Source of the DNA: Bacillota bacterium
GTDB taxonomy: Bacteria > Bacillota > JACPQU01
DNA: 34,191 bases
Assembly: GCA_016190305.1 (NCBI GenBank)
Contig: JACPQU010000156.1
Span: 1 to 34,191 of the forward strand
Reading direction: 5' to 3'
The notes under the pieces are model-generated. The model was not told where the DNA came from. It saw nothing but the letters and a program-made list of their open reading frames with translations, and searched no databases. The translations under genes and the position numbers were made by a program. Below are positions 1 to 9,192 of the stretch, piece after piece. How positions within the stretch are numbered: position 1 is the stretch's first letter; each line of letters starts with the position of its first letter.

Positions 1-225
1 CCGGAGGTGGACCACGAGCACTCCCCCCGGTTCAAGGGGCAGGATAAGGTACTTTCCCCGCCGCCCGGGCAGCCGGAAACGCTTTCCCTTCAACCCCTCG
101 GCAAGTTCTTCGGAGCCGGGCCTGGCCACCTTGGGCAAAAAAACCTCCACCTGCTCGATCCGGCGCCCGGGGATCTCGGCAGCCAGAGTACGCCTCACAG
201 TTTCCACTTCGGGGAGTTCAGGCAC
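1..225 (-). CDS. mutM: Formamidopyrimidine-DNA glycosylase, N-terminal part (gene runs off the window start)
   Basis: Reverse complement reads (GTG start at 223-225) MPELPEVETVRRTLAAEIPGRRIEQVEVFLPKVARPGSEEL..., the diagnostic Fpg/MutM N-terminus; overlaps the polA stop. Confidence 0.93.
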   Translation of the reverse strand, partial: MPELPEVETVRRTLAAEIPGRRIEQVEVFLPKVARPGSEELAEGLKGKRFRLPGRRGKYLILPLEPGGVLVVHLR

Positions 226-3205
226 GGGTGATTTTCACCATCTCGTAGAGATTGGGGCCCACCTTCACGTCTACCTTGAGGGGAACCCGGAGCGGGTACG
301 CCTTCTCCATCGAACCTACCACGAGGGAACGCAATTCGTCGAGCTCTTCCCGGGGGGTCTCGAAGATCAATTCGTCATGGACCTGGAGCAGCATCCGGGC
401 CACAAGGCCGGAGGTCCCCAACTTCTTATGGAGATCCACCATGGCGATCTTGATGATGTCGGCCGCGCTGCCCTGGATGGGAGTGTTGATGGCGGTGCGT
501 TCAGCGAAGAGCCTCGTGTTGTAGTTCCGCGATACGAGGTCGGGGAGGTACCGCCTTCGGTTCAGGATGGTGGTGGCGTAGCCGTGCATGCGACCCCTGG
601 TCACCGCCGCGTCGATGTACTTCCTGACCCCGGCGTAGCGCTCGAAATAGCTTTCGATAAAGGCGGCGGCTTCGGAGCGGCCGACTCCGAGCTGCTGGGC
701 GAGGCCGTAATCGGTCATGCCGTAGGCGATCCCGAAGTTCACCGCCTTGGCCCGCTCGCGCAGTTCGGCGGTCACATCATCCATGGGGAGCCCGAATACT
801 TCGGCCGCCGTCCTCCGGTGAACGTCCTGGTCCTTTTCGAAGGCATCCACCAGCCCGGGGTCTTCCGAGTAATGAGCCAGGATCCGGAGCTCAATCTGGG
901 AGTAATCGGCGGCCAGGAACACCCAGCCAGGATCGGAGGGCACGAAGGCCTTCCGGATCCGCCTGCCTTCTTCCAGCCTGATCGGGATATTTTGTAAATT
1001 CGGTTCGGTACTGCTGAGGCGGCCGGTGGCGGTCACCATCTGGTTGTAGGTGGTGTGCAGCCTGCCCGTGGCGGGATCCACCAGGGTGAGCAGGGCGTCG
1101 ACGTAGGTGGACTTGAGCTTGGCCAAGTGACGGTAGGCCACCAGCTTCGCCGGAAGCTCGTGCCTTGAGGCGAGCTGCTCCAGGACATCGAAGTCAGTGG
1201 AAAAGCCGGTCTTGGTCTTCTTCAAAGCCGGGAGCCCGAGCCGCTCGAAAAGGATCCGGGCGAGCTGTTTCGGGGAGTTGAGGTTGAACTCCTCGCCGGC
1301 CAGCGCGTAGACTTCCCTCACCAGCCCGTCGAGCTTCTCTTCCAGCTCGCCGGACAGGGAACGCAGATACTCCTGATCCACCCCGATCCCCGCCGTTTCC
1401 ATGGACGACAGGACCTCCACCAGGGGCAGTTCCACTTCCTGAAACAGGGGTTCCAGCCCCTGCTCCCCCAGGGCTTTCGCCATTGCGTCGCGGAGCGCCA
1501 GGGAGGCCGCGGCAAAGACGAAAGGGTCATTTTCCGAGCCGGGGAGTTCGGCGGAAAGATGTTCCCGAACCAAGGAGCGGAGATCGGGGAGCAACCGGCC
1601 GGGGTTCAAAAGATAGGCGGCGAGGGCCAGGTCGAACTCCAGCCCCCGAAACTTGATCCCGGCCCTGGCAAGCAGCCCGATCACCGGCTTGGCATCGTAC
1701 ATGACCTTCCGTGGCACCGCCGCCGTCAGAACGGGCGCCAGAAGCCCCAAGGGACCGGCCGGAAGGGGGGAGGCGGCTGGGGACCCTGCCGGGCGGCCGG
1801 GATCGTTAAGCGGCACGAAACAGGACACCGCGGCTCCATCCCCGGCGCGATAGCCGAAGCACAGGCCCTCGAGGCCCGGGATGGACTCGGGGGCGTAAGG
1901 TTCAGGGGCTGCGTCGCCCGTACGGGTGTCGCCGGTGCCGTCGGTGCGGTCCCCGCCGCGGCCGCCGGTTCCGCCGCTGGAGCCCGTGGCAGCCGATCGG
2001 AAGCGGGCGAAAAGGGATACCTCGGGTAGATCCGCGAGCTTCCGGGTCAAGGCTTCCGCTTCCTGCCTGGTCGGCACTCCCCGCTCGGGGGCCGGGGCTT
2101 CCGGTTGCCGGTCCCCATCTTCGAAGAAGCCAAGCTGCCTGGGTGACGGAACCGGCTGCAGGCCAGGAGCCTGGCTCGGGGTGGGGAACGGCGCCGGAGC
2201 CGCGGTCAAAGTATGGGGCGGAGCGGGAATCGGGGCCGGGACATCGACTGAAGTTGAGGCCGGCACCGGCTTAGGTGCCGGGGTTGAAGACGGATCGTCG
2301 ATCCGTGAACCGGTTTCCTCCAGGCCCATCCTCTTGATCAGGCTGCCGAACTCCAGTTCCCGGAAAAGCTCCAGGAGAGCGCTCCGGTCCGGTTCACCAA
2401 GAACCAGGGTATCCCAGGTGAAGTCGAGGGGGACGTCGGTCACGATGCGCGCCAGACGGCGGCTGAACAGAGCATCTTCTCTCCGCCCCTCCAGCTTGCG
2501 TCTCAGGCCTTCGGTGCCGACCGCCTCCAAGGAGTCGAAGAGGACCTCCACGTCTCCGAACTGCTGGACCAGGCGAAGCGCCGTCTTCTCACCAATCCCG
2601 GGGATCCCGGGGATATTGTCGGAGGGATCCCCCATGAGAGCCTTGACCTCCACAAGCTGGACGGGCTCCACACCGAAGCGCTGCCGGATCTCCTCCACCC
2701 CGACGATCTCCATTTCACTGATCCCCTTCCGGGTGAGGAGCACCTGGACGGCCGGGGATACCAACTGGAAGGCGTCTCGATCCCCGCTCACGATCATGGT
2801 GGTGAAACCGTCCCGCTCCCCCCGGCGGGCAATCGTTCCAATGACGTCGTCGGCCTCGTAGCCCGGGGCGTCAAGGGTCCGGATCCCCCAGGCCGCCAGG
2901 ATCGCCTCCACGAAGGCGAACTGCTCCAGCAGTTCGCCGGGCATCTTTTCACGGTGAGCCTTGTAATCCTGGAACTCCGCCTGGCGGAAGGTGATCTCCG
3001 GCCGGTCGAAAGCCACCGCGATGTGAGATGGTCGTTCCTGGGCGAGAAGGCGATGGAGCATCCCGGTAAATCCGTAGACGGCGTTCGTATAGTGCCCCGT
3101 CCTGGTCACGAAGGTGGAAGGGAGGGCGAAGAAAGCCCGGTAAACCAGGCTGTGCCCGTCCAGGAGCATGAGGACCTTTCCCGCCAACCGGACCCCTCCC
3201 CTCAA
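218..3205 (-). CDS. polA: DNA polymerase I (5'-3' exonuclease, degenerate 3'-5' exonuclease, family A polymerase)
   Basis: MLLDGHSLVYRAFFALP, GYEADDVIGTIA, DNIPGIPGIGEKTA, YSQIELRILAHYSEDPGL, VHDELIFE motifs. Start may be the downstream TTG (LAGKVLMLLDG) or ATG; a GGGGAGG lies just upstream. Confidence 0.96.
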   Translation of the reverse strand: MRGGVRLAGKVLMLLDGHSLVYRAFFALPSTFVTRTGHYTNAVYGFTGMLHRLLAQERPSHIAVAFDRPEITFRQAEFQDYKAHREKMPGELLEQFAFVEAILAAWGIRTLDAPGYEADDVIGTIARRGERDGFTTMIVSGDRDAFQLVSPAVQVLLTRKGISEMEIVGVEEIRQRFGVEPVQLVEVKALMGDPSDNIPGIPGIGEKTALRLVQQFGDVEVLFDSLEAVGTEGLRRKLEGRREDALFSRRLARIVTDVPLDFTWDTLVLGEPDRSALLELFRELEFGSLIKRMGLEETGSRIDDPSSTPAPKPVPASTSVDVPAPIPAPPHTLTAAPAPFPTPSQAPGLQPVPSPRQLGFFEDGDRQPEAPAPERGVPTRQEAEALTRKLADLPEVSLFARFRSAATGSSGGTGGRGGDRTDGTGDTRTGDAAPEPYAPESIPGLEGLCFGYRAGDGAAVSCFVPLNDPGRPAGSPAASPLPAGPLGLLAPVLTAAVPRKVMYDAKPVIGLLARAGIKFRGLEFDLALAAYLLNPGRLLPDLRSLVREHLSAELPGSENDPFVFAAASLALRDAMAKALGEQGLEPLFQEVELPLVEVLSSMETAGIGVDQEYLRSLSGELEEKLDGLVREVYALAGEEFNLNSPKQLARILFERLGLPALKKTKTGFSTDFDVLEQLASRHELPAKLVAYRHLAKLKSTYVDALLTLVDPATGRLHTTYNQMVTATGRLSSTEPNLQNIPIRLEEGRRIRKAFVPSDPGWVFLAADYSQIELRILAHYSEDPGLVDAFEKDQDVHRRTAAEVFGLPMDDVTAELRERAKAVNFGIAYGMTDYGLAQQLGVGRSEAAAFIESYFERYAGVRKYIDAAVTRGRMHGYATTILNRRRYLPDLVSRNYNTRLFAERTAINTPIQGSAADIIKIAMVDLHKKLGTSGLVARMLLQVHDELIFETPREELDELRSLVVGSMEKAYPLRVPLKVDVKVGPNLYEMVKITRA

Positions 3206-3207
3206 CC

Positions 3208-3248
3208 TTACCGGCTTACTTACCGGCTTAGCGACTTACCGGTAGCCT
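3208..3248. repeat. Short tandem repeat in the polA 5' region, CCGGTAAG-type units
   Basis: ttaccggcttacttaccggcttagcgacttaccggtag: three spaced copies of ttaccgg/CCGGTAA. Confidence 0.6.
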
Positions 3249-3249
3249 T

Positions 3250-3289
3250 AAAACAAGGGGCCGGGGACCCTGGTACAGGCCACCGGCCC
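3250..3289 (-). terminator. Candidate rho-independent terminator downstream of the DUF4349 gene
   Basis: Minus strand GGGCCGG...CCGGCCC followed by CTTGTTTT (arms at 3258-3264 and 3283-3289). Confidence 0.45.
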
Positions 3290-3429
3290 TGAAATTATTA
3301 TTCGCTTTGGAAGAACAGCTAACCTTCCCTGCTATCTGCGACCCTGCCGCACGGCCTCAGGACGCACACCGTTTTGCAGTACATCATCATGCTTTTACAA
3401 CGCCAGCCATATAACGATATCCGGTCGCG

Positions 3430-4791
3430 TCACGCTCCGCTCCCGCGGCGCCGGACGGTCTTGACGCCCCACCAGGCGAGCCCCAGGATGAGGATCATTG
3501 GGATGAGCCCGCCGATGAAGCCGACCAGGTAGACTGTAGCGAGGGCGACCCGGCTGGTGGTCCGGATGAAGACGTCCATGGTCCGCTTCCAGACCTCGTT
3601 AAAGGGTCCCGGGCCCGGCTGGCCCTGCTCCTCGCCCTTGCGAACGAGGCTGACGTTCACCGTCGCCATTGCGGCGAAGCTCTCAAGGTACCGGAGCCGC
3701 CCGACCATCATCTCGATCTGTTCCCGCACGCGGGCCAGTTCGTACTCCACCCGCAGGACCTCGTCGATGCTCTTGGTCTGGGCCAGCAGCTCCTGAAGGC
3801 GCTTCTCCTGGCGCTCGTAGTTCGTCCGGCGGGCCTGGAGGTCAACGTACTCCTCGGTGACGTCGCTGGTGGAGATGGAGCGATCGCGACTCTCGCCGAG
3901 ACGTCCCAGCTCCCCGAGGAAGCCCGCGAAGCGTTCGGACGGCACCCGGACGACGATGTTGGCCCAGGTCGGGCCTTTCTCCGTCGACTGGACGGATGCG
4001 TTCTGGACGAACCCGCCCCACCCGCCGGCCAGTTGGATCACCTGATCGTAGGAACGCTCCACGTCCTCGACGCTCAGGGTCTGGTTGGCGTTGGTGATCA
4101 GTCTCCGCTCGGTAACCTGGTAGGGAAAGCTTCCGGAGCCGCCCGTCATTCCGCCGCCCCCGGGGCCTCCCGGGCCGATCATCCCCATCTTATCGCCGGC
4201 GATCGCCTCTTCTTTTCGAATGGGCATCGGGGACGGGGGCGCAGCCGGTGCGCCCTGATTGCCTCCATCCCGTTCGGCGTACTCGCCCCTGAACTCGGGC
4301 GGCATCGCCCCCCTGACGGGACCTTCCATCGCCGGCTCGGCGCCGATGGCCATATCTCCTTTTTGGGCCGCTGAAGGCGAACCCATCAGGCCCGAACCGT
4401 AGGGGCCGGCCCCCACACCCAGGGCCTCGAGAATCCCGAAGGTCAGGAAAAGAACCATGACCCCGGCCAAGCCGTACCCCACCACCCGCCACTTACCGAT
4501 GTTGCCCAGCCAACCGAAGAAACTTCTCATTCCCACCCACCTCCCGCTGGTAGGGGAGGGCTCGGCAGCCAGTCTGGCCATGAGGGCTTCGTGAAATCCC
4601 CCGGGGACTTCGACTTCCCCCAGGGCAGCCACTTGTCCCGCCGCCGCCTGGAGCTCCCCTGAGAGCCCGCGGCACTCGGAACACTCGGCCAGGTGCCGCT
4701 TTACGGCCTCCCGCTGTCGGGGTGGAAGGGCGCCGTCGACGTATGCGGATAGGAGGTTAATGATCTTGCGGTGTTTGTAGGCCACTTCCAA
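3430..4791 (-). CDS. Zinc-finger anti-sigma-like N-terminus, TM segment and DUF4349-like domain
   Basis: N-terminal HLAECSECRGLSGEL (H-x3-C-x2-C), central TM, C-terminal VVRVPSERFAGFLGELGRLG...VTEEYVDLQARRTNYERQEKRLQELL...; overlaps the sigma gene by ~35 bp. Confidence 0.8.
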   Translation of the reverse strand: MEVAYKHRKIINLLSAYVDGALPPRQREAVKRHLAECSECRGLSGELQAAAGQVAALGEVEVPGGFHEALMARLAAEPSPTSGRWVGMRSFFGWLGNIGKWRVVGYGLAGVMVLFLTFGILEALGVGAGPYGSGLMGSPSAAQKGDMAIGAEPAMEGPVRGAMPPEFRGEYAERDGGNQGAPAAPPSPMPIRKEEAIAGDKMGMIGPGGPGGGGMTGGSGSFPYQVTERRLITNANQTLSVEDVERSYDQVIQLAGGWGGFVQNASVQSTEKGPTWANIVVRVPSERFAGFLGELGRLGESRDRSISTSDVTEEYVDLQARRTNYERQEKRLQELLAQTKSIDEVLRVEYELARVREQIEMMVGRLRYLESFAAMATVNVSLVRKGEEQGQPGPGPFNEVWKRTMDVFIRTTSRVALATVYLVGFIGGLIPMILILGLAWWGVKTVRRRGSGA

Positions 4792-5386
4792 CCCTCCCTA
4801 TCCGGCTTAGACGCGGGCCCCCGACTGGAAGTTCCACGCCCGGGGGTTCCTTGTCCTCGAGCAGGTCGCGCAGGGCCAAGCGAGCCCGGTTGAGACGTGA
4901 TTTAACCGTCCCCACGTTGACCGCGGCGGCGGAGGCGATCTCCTCGTAGCTCAACCCCTGCAGATCTCTCAGGATCAGGCAGAGGCGCTGGTGATCAGGC
5001 AAGGACACGATGGCGGCATGAACCTTTGCCAGCCGCTCCCGCTCCTCGGCACGCTCGTGGGGTCCCGGGGAGGGATCGGCGACGGTCGGCTTCAACTCGC
5101 CGGCCTGTCTTTGAGGGGTTCGGCGCCGAAGGGCATCCAGGCACAGGTTGCTGGTGATCCGGTACAGCCAGGTCTTGAAGGAGGATGCCCCGCGAAAACG
5201 GCTAAGGGCCCGGTAAGCTTTCAAGAAGGCCTCCTGGGCCAGGTCCGAGGCGTCCTCCCGGTGACCGAGCATCCGGTAGGCCAGGTTGTACACCCACTTC
5301 TCGTGGCGTTTCACCAGCACGCCGAAGGCTTCGAGATCGCCTTGCTGCGCGGCGGCAACGAGGACCGTATCCGAAAGCCCGCTCAT
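4757..5386 (-). CDS. ECF-family RNA polymerase sigma factor
   Basis: VYNLAYRMLGHREDASDLAQEAFLKAYRALSRFRG...FKTWLYRITSNLCLDALRRR...LSYEEIASAAAVNVGTVKSRLNRARLALRDLL (sigma-70 regions 2 and 4). Confidence 0.93.
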   Translation of the reverse strand: MSGLSDTVLVAAAQQGDLEAFGVLVKRHEKWVYNLAYRMLGHREDASDLAQEAFLKAYRALSRFRGASSFKTWLYRITSNLCLDALRRRTPQRQAGELKPTVADPSPGPHERAEERERLAKVHAAIVSLPDHQRLCLILRDLQGLSYEEIASAAAVNVGTVKSRLNRARLALRDLLEDKEPPGVELPVGGPRLSRIGRVGSGLQTPQDH

Positions 5387-5645
5387 CCCTATTCCTCCCG
5401 ACCTGTTCCGAAGCCTGCCTGTTTTCGAAGGTCCACAACCTATAGTATCATCGCGACCGGTTGATTGCAGGCCGGTTCAGCACGTCTTGCTCATCCAAGA
5501 ATACTCGTACGCAGAACACTCTACGAAAATAAGGGGATTTTCGCGAGGTGTCTTGCGATCCCTTCAGGTTTCGCGCGGGGGTCATTGCCAGATCAACCGT
5601 GCATTGGTGGACGGCCTTGTCTCGGGACACCTTGTTTCTAATAAA

Positions 5646-7298
5646 TTAGGCGGGGCCCGGTGATGAAGACCATGGGACCGGCATGAGGGAGAGGGGGGAC
5701 CCGGGGGAAGGACGGACTGCGGGATCCTCCCGACCTTCCCCCCGACCCTGGGAACGAATCTCCACGCGGCCGGACAGCGGGCTCCACAGAAGCTCCAGAC
5801 CCAGGGAAGCGAGGCCCCCGTTGCTGATCCATAGCCGGTCCTCGCGCATCCAGCCCCGGATCTCGGTTCCACCGGAAAGGGCCGCCTGCTTTTCGGCGGA
5901 CCAGACAAAACGCCGGTTGACCCTGGCGCTGATCTCCGCCAGGGGGAACCATACCTTCCGCTCCCGAACGAGGGATGGAAGGAAGACCGGCTTGTCGTTC
6001 CAGTAGACACGCAGGAAAGAGACTTCGACGGCCAGGTTCCGCTCCACGATCCTGGTTGTGCTCCCGGGCAGGTACGCGGGCAAATCCTTCGCGGGCACCA
6101 CCATGGTTCCTTCCACCCGAACAGCAGTCGGTACCGGCTGTCCCTCCACCATGACCATCCCGAGAGCCGCGTCCCAGGTGATCTTGAAACCCAGACTGTC
6201 AGCCAGCAGGCGCAGAGGAACATAGGGCACACCTTGGAGTTCAATCCCCCCCACGGTCAACAACTCGCCGTTGACGAAGACGGGGATTCCCTCGGAGATC
6301 ACCGTATGGGCGACCCCGGCTCTCTTGAGGAGTCTGCCCAGGCGATCCGCGGAAATGCGATCAAGCAGCCCTAACTCCCCCAGCATCCGGCGGATTCGAT
6401 CGTCCCGCCCGGGATCAAGCCGGTAAGCGTCCGGGTATACCTCCAGGTACGGCTTGCCTGAGAAAGGATCAAAAGCGGACTCCACCGTATCGTAGCGGAT
6501 TTCGACCGGGGTCCCCACCATCACCTGATCGGTAAGCCACTCCACATCATCGTTGAACAGCCGAACGCATCCCAGCGAGACATACTGGCCCACCGAAGCG
6601 GGAAGATTGGTGCCGTGGAGGCCGTAACCGCTTTTGGACAGCCCGAGCCACCTTGTGCCAAGGGGATTCAAAGGACCGGGCGGAACCGGCTCCTTGTTCT
6701 CGACGCTTTCCGGCGGAAACCAAGTCGGATTGATCAACTTGTTGATGATCCGGAAGTTGCCGGTCGGGGTGCCTGCATCCAGCTTTCCCACCCCTACGGA
6801 GAACACCTTCACGGGTTCATCACCTTCAAACATGCGCAGACGATGGGCGGCCAGGTTCAAGCTGAGGCGCACGTCGCGCCGGATGAGCCTCTGTTCCGCG
6901 GGCTTCTTGAGACCCGGGTCCTGCTGATCGGCCGGGCTGTTTTGAACACCAGGGTTCGTCAGACCACCGACGCCGGTTGGAGAACCCGGGCCGGTTTGAG
7001 CATCAGTGCCCGTCTGAGCCTCCGAACCTGTTTGATCACCCGGACCGGCTTGACCGCCTGAACCCGTTTGATCCCCCAGGTCTGGTTCCCCTTCGAACCT
7101 TTCAGGAAAGACGGGTGGACTCTGATCCCTTGGAGCCAGACGGAGGGCCCCTTCCAGCAGGGTTCCGGTCGCTTGGACCGGGGTGTCTTCCTCAAAAAGC
7201 CCGTACTCTGCCACCCTCGCCATGACCAGGGCCGCCATAAGCATCAGGATTCCGGCAACGAGCCGGGCGATTCGGCGGGAGTTCAGCCTGTCGCGCAT
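5646..7298 (-). CDS. L,D-transpeptidase (YkuD) with copper-amine-oxidase-N-like stalk domain; N-terminal TM and repetitive linker
   Basis: YGLHGTNLPASVGQYVSLGCVRLFNDD catalytic motif; VNGELLTVGGIELQGVPYVPLRLLADSLGFKITWDAALGMVMVEG; linker GDQTGSGGQAGPGDQTGSEAQTGTDAQTGPGSPTGVGG. Confidence 0.9.
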   Translation of the reverse strand: MRDRLNSRRIARLVAGILMLMAALVMARVAEYGLFEEDTPVQATGTLLEGALRLAPRDQSPPVFPERFEGEPDLGDQTGSGGQAGPGDQTGSEAQTGTDAQTGPGSPTGVGGLTNPGVQNSPADQQDPGLKKPAEQRLIRRDVRLSLNLAAHRLRMFEGDEPVKVFSVGVGKLDAGTPTGNFRIINKLINPTWFPPESVENKEPVPPGPLNPLGTRWLGLSKSGYGLHGTNLPASVGQYVSLGCVRLFNDDVEWLTDQVMVGTPVEIRYDTVESAFDPFSGKPYLEVYPDAYRLDPGRDDRIRRMLGELGLLDRISADRLGRLLKRAGVAHTVISEGIPVFVNGELLTVGGIELQGVPYVPLRLLADSLGFKITWDAALGMVMVEGQPVPTAVRVEGTMVVPAKDLPAYLPGSTTRIVERNLAVEVSFLRVYWNDKPVFLPSLVRERKVWFPLAEISARVNRRFVWSAEKQAALSGGTEIRGWMREDRLWISNGGLASLGLELLWSPLSGRVEIRSQGRGEGREDPAVRPSPGSPLSLMPVPWSSSPGPA

Positions 7299-7469
7299 TT
7301 CGGTCCTCCCCGGAAGAGCCTCCTTCGAGCTAAAAGCCCTCCCGAGCGATGATTATGCCAGGGTCGGTACAAGCATATGCACGATCACCCTTTGTTGAAG
7401 ATCTTTGGAATGGGGAAAGCACGGAATCGCGTAGGACGGGTTCGCCAATGCCAAGCGACACCAAAGAGA

Positions 7470-7494
7470 AGGGACAGGAGCTTGTCCTGTCCCT
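7470..7494. terminator. Perfect 10-bp stem hairpin, candidate terminator of a short minus-strand transcript
   Basis: agggacagga-gcttg-tcctgtccct; minus strand continues TCTCTTTGG. Confidence 0.5.
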
Positions 7495-7571
7495 AAGTCT
7501 GTTGTCGCCGGTTACTCTAGGTCCCCGATGACCGGTGGCCTGTCTTTCCGGCAGCTACCACCACCGAAAAG

Positions 7572-7604
7572 CTACTTGCCCTTGGGCTTCTTCTTGGCCA
7601 CCAT
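7572..7604 (-). CDS. Possible 10-codon basic mini-ORF, MVAKKKPKGK
   Basis: Reverse complement AAGGAGGGAAC-ATGGTGGCCAAGAAGAAGCCCAAGGGCAAGTAG: strong SD, short ORF, promoter-like elements upstream and a hairpin downstream. Confidence 0.35.
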   Translation of the reverse strand: MVAKKKPKGK

Positions 7605-7647
7605 GTTCCCTCCTTCACTGGGGGGTGGGACACACAATTACACCTTC

Positions 7648-7676
7648 ATATTAAGATGGACAGGGTCCTTCTACAA
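7648..7676 (-). promoter_or_regulatory. Candidate sigma-70-type promoter for the mini-ORF transcript
   Basis: Minus strand TTGTAG-17 nt-TAATAT. Confidence 0.35.
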
Positions 7677-7800
7677 GATATTTTATCCAGGTCTTAAAAA
7701 GCTGTTCCGGATTGCGAGAAATTTCCTTCATCCCGAAGATTAATTGCATCCGGCTCGCACCTCGTGATAACATTCACTTGAATTTATAATTCCTTTTCAG

Positions 7801-7887
7801 GCCGAAGTGGCGGAATGGCAGACGCGGGCGACTCAAAATCGTCTGGGGTGATCCCTCGTGGGGGTTCGACTCCCCCCTTCGGCACCA
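7801..7887 (+). tRNA. tRNA-Leu (anticodon CAA), CCA encoded
   Basis: GCCGAAG...CTTCGGC-A-CCA acceptor; anticodon stem GGCGA/TCGTC with loop CTCAAAA (anticodon CAA); long variable arm; TTCGA T-loop. Confidence 0.95.
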
Positions 7888-7893
7888 GAGTAC

Positions 7894-7920
7894 GACGACC
7901 CCGTCCGGGGTCGTCTTCTA
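7894..7920 (+). terminator. Terminator-like hairpin after the tRNA
   Basis: gacgacccc-gtcc-ggggtcgtc then ttcta. Confidence 0.55.
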
Positions 7921-8237
7921 TGCTCGGGGAAGATGCTTGGGGAGAACCGGTGAACGCACGGCGACGGAGCGAAGGCCTTCCCGGAGCGAGGGCTTCATCC
8001 AGAGCGACAGATCCCGCCGGGGCGAACGATTCCACTTTATTGACCCGCAGGGAAGGAATCATCCTCCGGCATACCGAAGAGTCCGCCGTGCTTTCACGGG
8101 CGCGCTTGTCGCTTCCAGTGACCAAACTCATGGGTCGCGGTGACTATAACCCTTTGTCTGCGGGACCGGGAAAATTACGATAGAGATCGGCCGGGACTTT
8201 AACCCAAATCCCAGTCACCGTGCCAGGAGGACATTCC

Positions 8238-8693
8238 GTGAGTCCTATTTCGAGATATTTCATCAAGGCAGGGCTGATCTATCTCGTGCTGGGATCCGGC
8301 ATCGGGTTGTTGATGGCCTTGGCTGCGGTACCAGTGGGCACCTTGCGCATCGTTCACGCCCACTTCAACCTTCTCGGATTTATGGCTTTCTTCATCTTCG
8401 GGGTGGCCTACCACATCCTCCCCCGGTTCCATGGCCGCCTTCTCTACAGCGAGAACATGGCCTGGGTTCATTTTTACCTGGCGAATTTCGGGCTGGTCGG
8501 AATGGCCCTTTCTTTTGTGATCAGGGACCCGCTCCTGACGGAGGGCCTCCTGGGAACTGCGGAAGCGGCGTCCGGGACGGCGGCGGTCACCCTCCCGCTG
8601 GCGGGCGTTGTCAGCGTGGCCGGAATCCTGCTCTTCGTCCTCAACATCTGGAAGAGTATGGCCCCGCTCAAGCCGACCCCGCCTCAGGGATAA
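8238..8693 (+). CDS. Small membrane protein resembling an N-terminal part of haem-copper oxidase subunit I
   Basis: GTG start with AGGAGG 7 nt upstream; four hydrophobic segments; RIVHAHFNLLGFMAFFIFGVAYHILPRF His-rich helix pair. ORF track begins at 8220. Confidence 0.7.
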   Translation: MSPISRYFIKAGLIYLVLGSGIGLLMALAAVPVGTLRIVHAHFNLLGFMAFFIFGVAYHILPRFHGRLLYSENMAWVHFYLANFGLVGMALSFVIRDPLLTEGLLGTAEAASGTAAVTLPLAGVVSVAGILLFVLNIWKSMAPLKPTPPQG

Positions 8694-8878
8694 ACAAACA
8701 CGCTGGGGAACCGGAACGACGCTGGGGAACCGAAATAAACCTTACACTGAAACCCTGTCCCACCGAGGCACCTGCCGCCGCGCCCCGAGCGCCGGAGCCG
8801 GAGCCCCGGGAAGGGCTCGGGAGCCGCTTCGGCGGCCCCCTGGTTGGAGAGAGAACCGGGGGAAAGGGGGTGCTACAA

Positions 8879-9085
8879 ATGGCAGACAAGAGGATCCCCG
8901 TGATTGATGCGGACCTGTGTACCGGTTGCAACATCTGCGTGGATGAGTGCCCGACAGATTCACTGGAACTCAACGCGGAAGATATTGCCGACCTGGTCCG
9001 CCCGGAGGATTGTGACGGCGAAGAGGAGTGCGGTACCTGCAGCGACGTCTGTCCATTTGAGGCAATCAGCTACAAGCCGGCCTGA
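8879..9085 (+). CDS. Dicluster 4Fe-4S ferredoxin
   Basis: MADKRIPVIDADLCTGCNICVDECPTDSLEL...CDGEEECGTCSDVCPFEAI; GGGGG-type SD upstream. ORF track extends to 8870. Confidence 0.88.
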   Translation: MADKRIPVIDADLCTGCNICVDECPTDSLELNAEDIADLVRPEDCDGEEECGTCSDVCPFEAISYKPA

Positions 9086-9192
9086 ATATGCCGGATTGTA
9101 ACGGCCAAAGTCATACCCCGGGGCGAGTCGCGCAGGTACATCTGCCATGGCTCGCCCCGGCACTTGGAAGGGGCAGTGGCGACTTGCCGGTA

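Noticed and set aside
131-997. 288-aa plus-strand ORF
   Set aside because: Antisense to polA.
1926-2861. 311-aa plus-strand Ser/Arg-rich ORF
   Set aside because: Antisense to polA; low-complexity composition only.
7801-7887. tRNA-Leu as an integration site for the island
   Set aside because: No integrase gene and no visible duplicate of the tRNA 3' end near the island boundaries.
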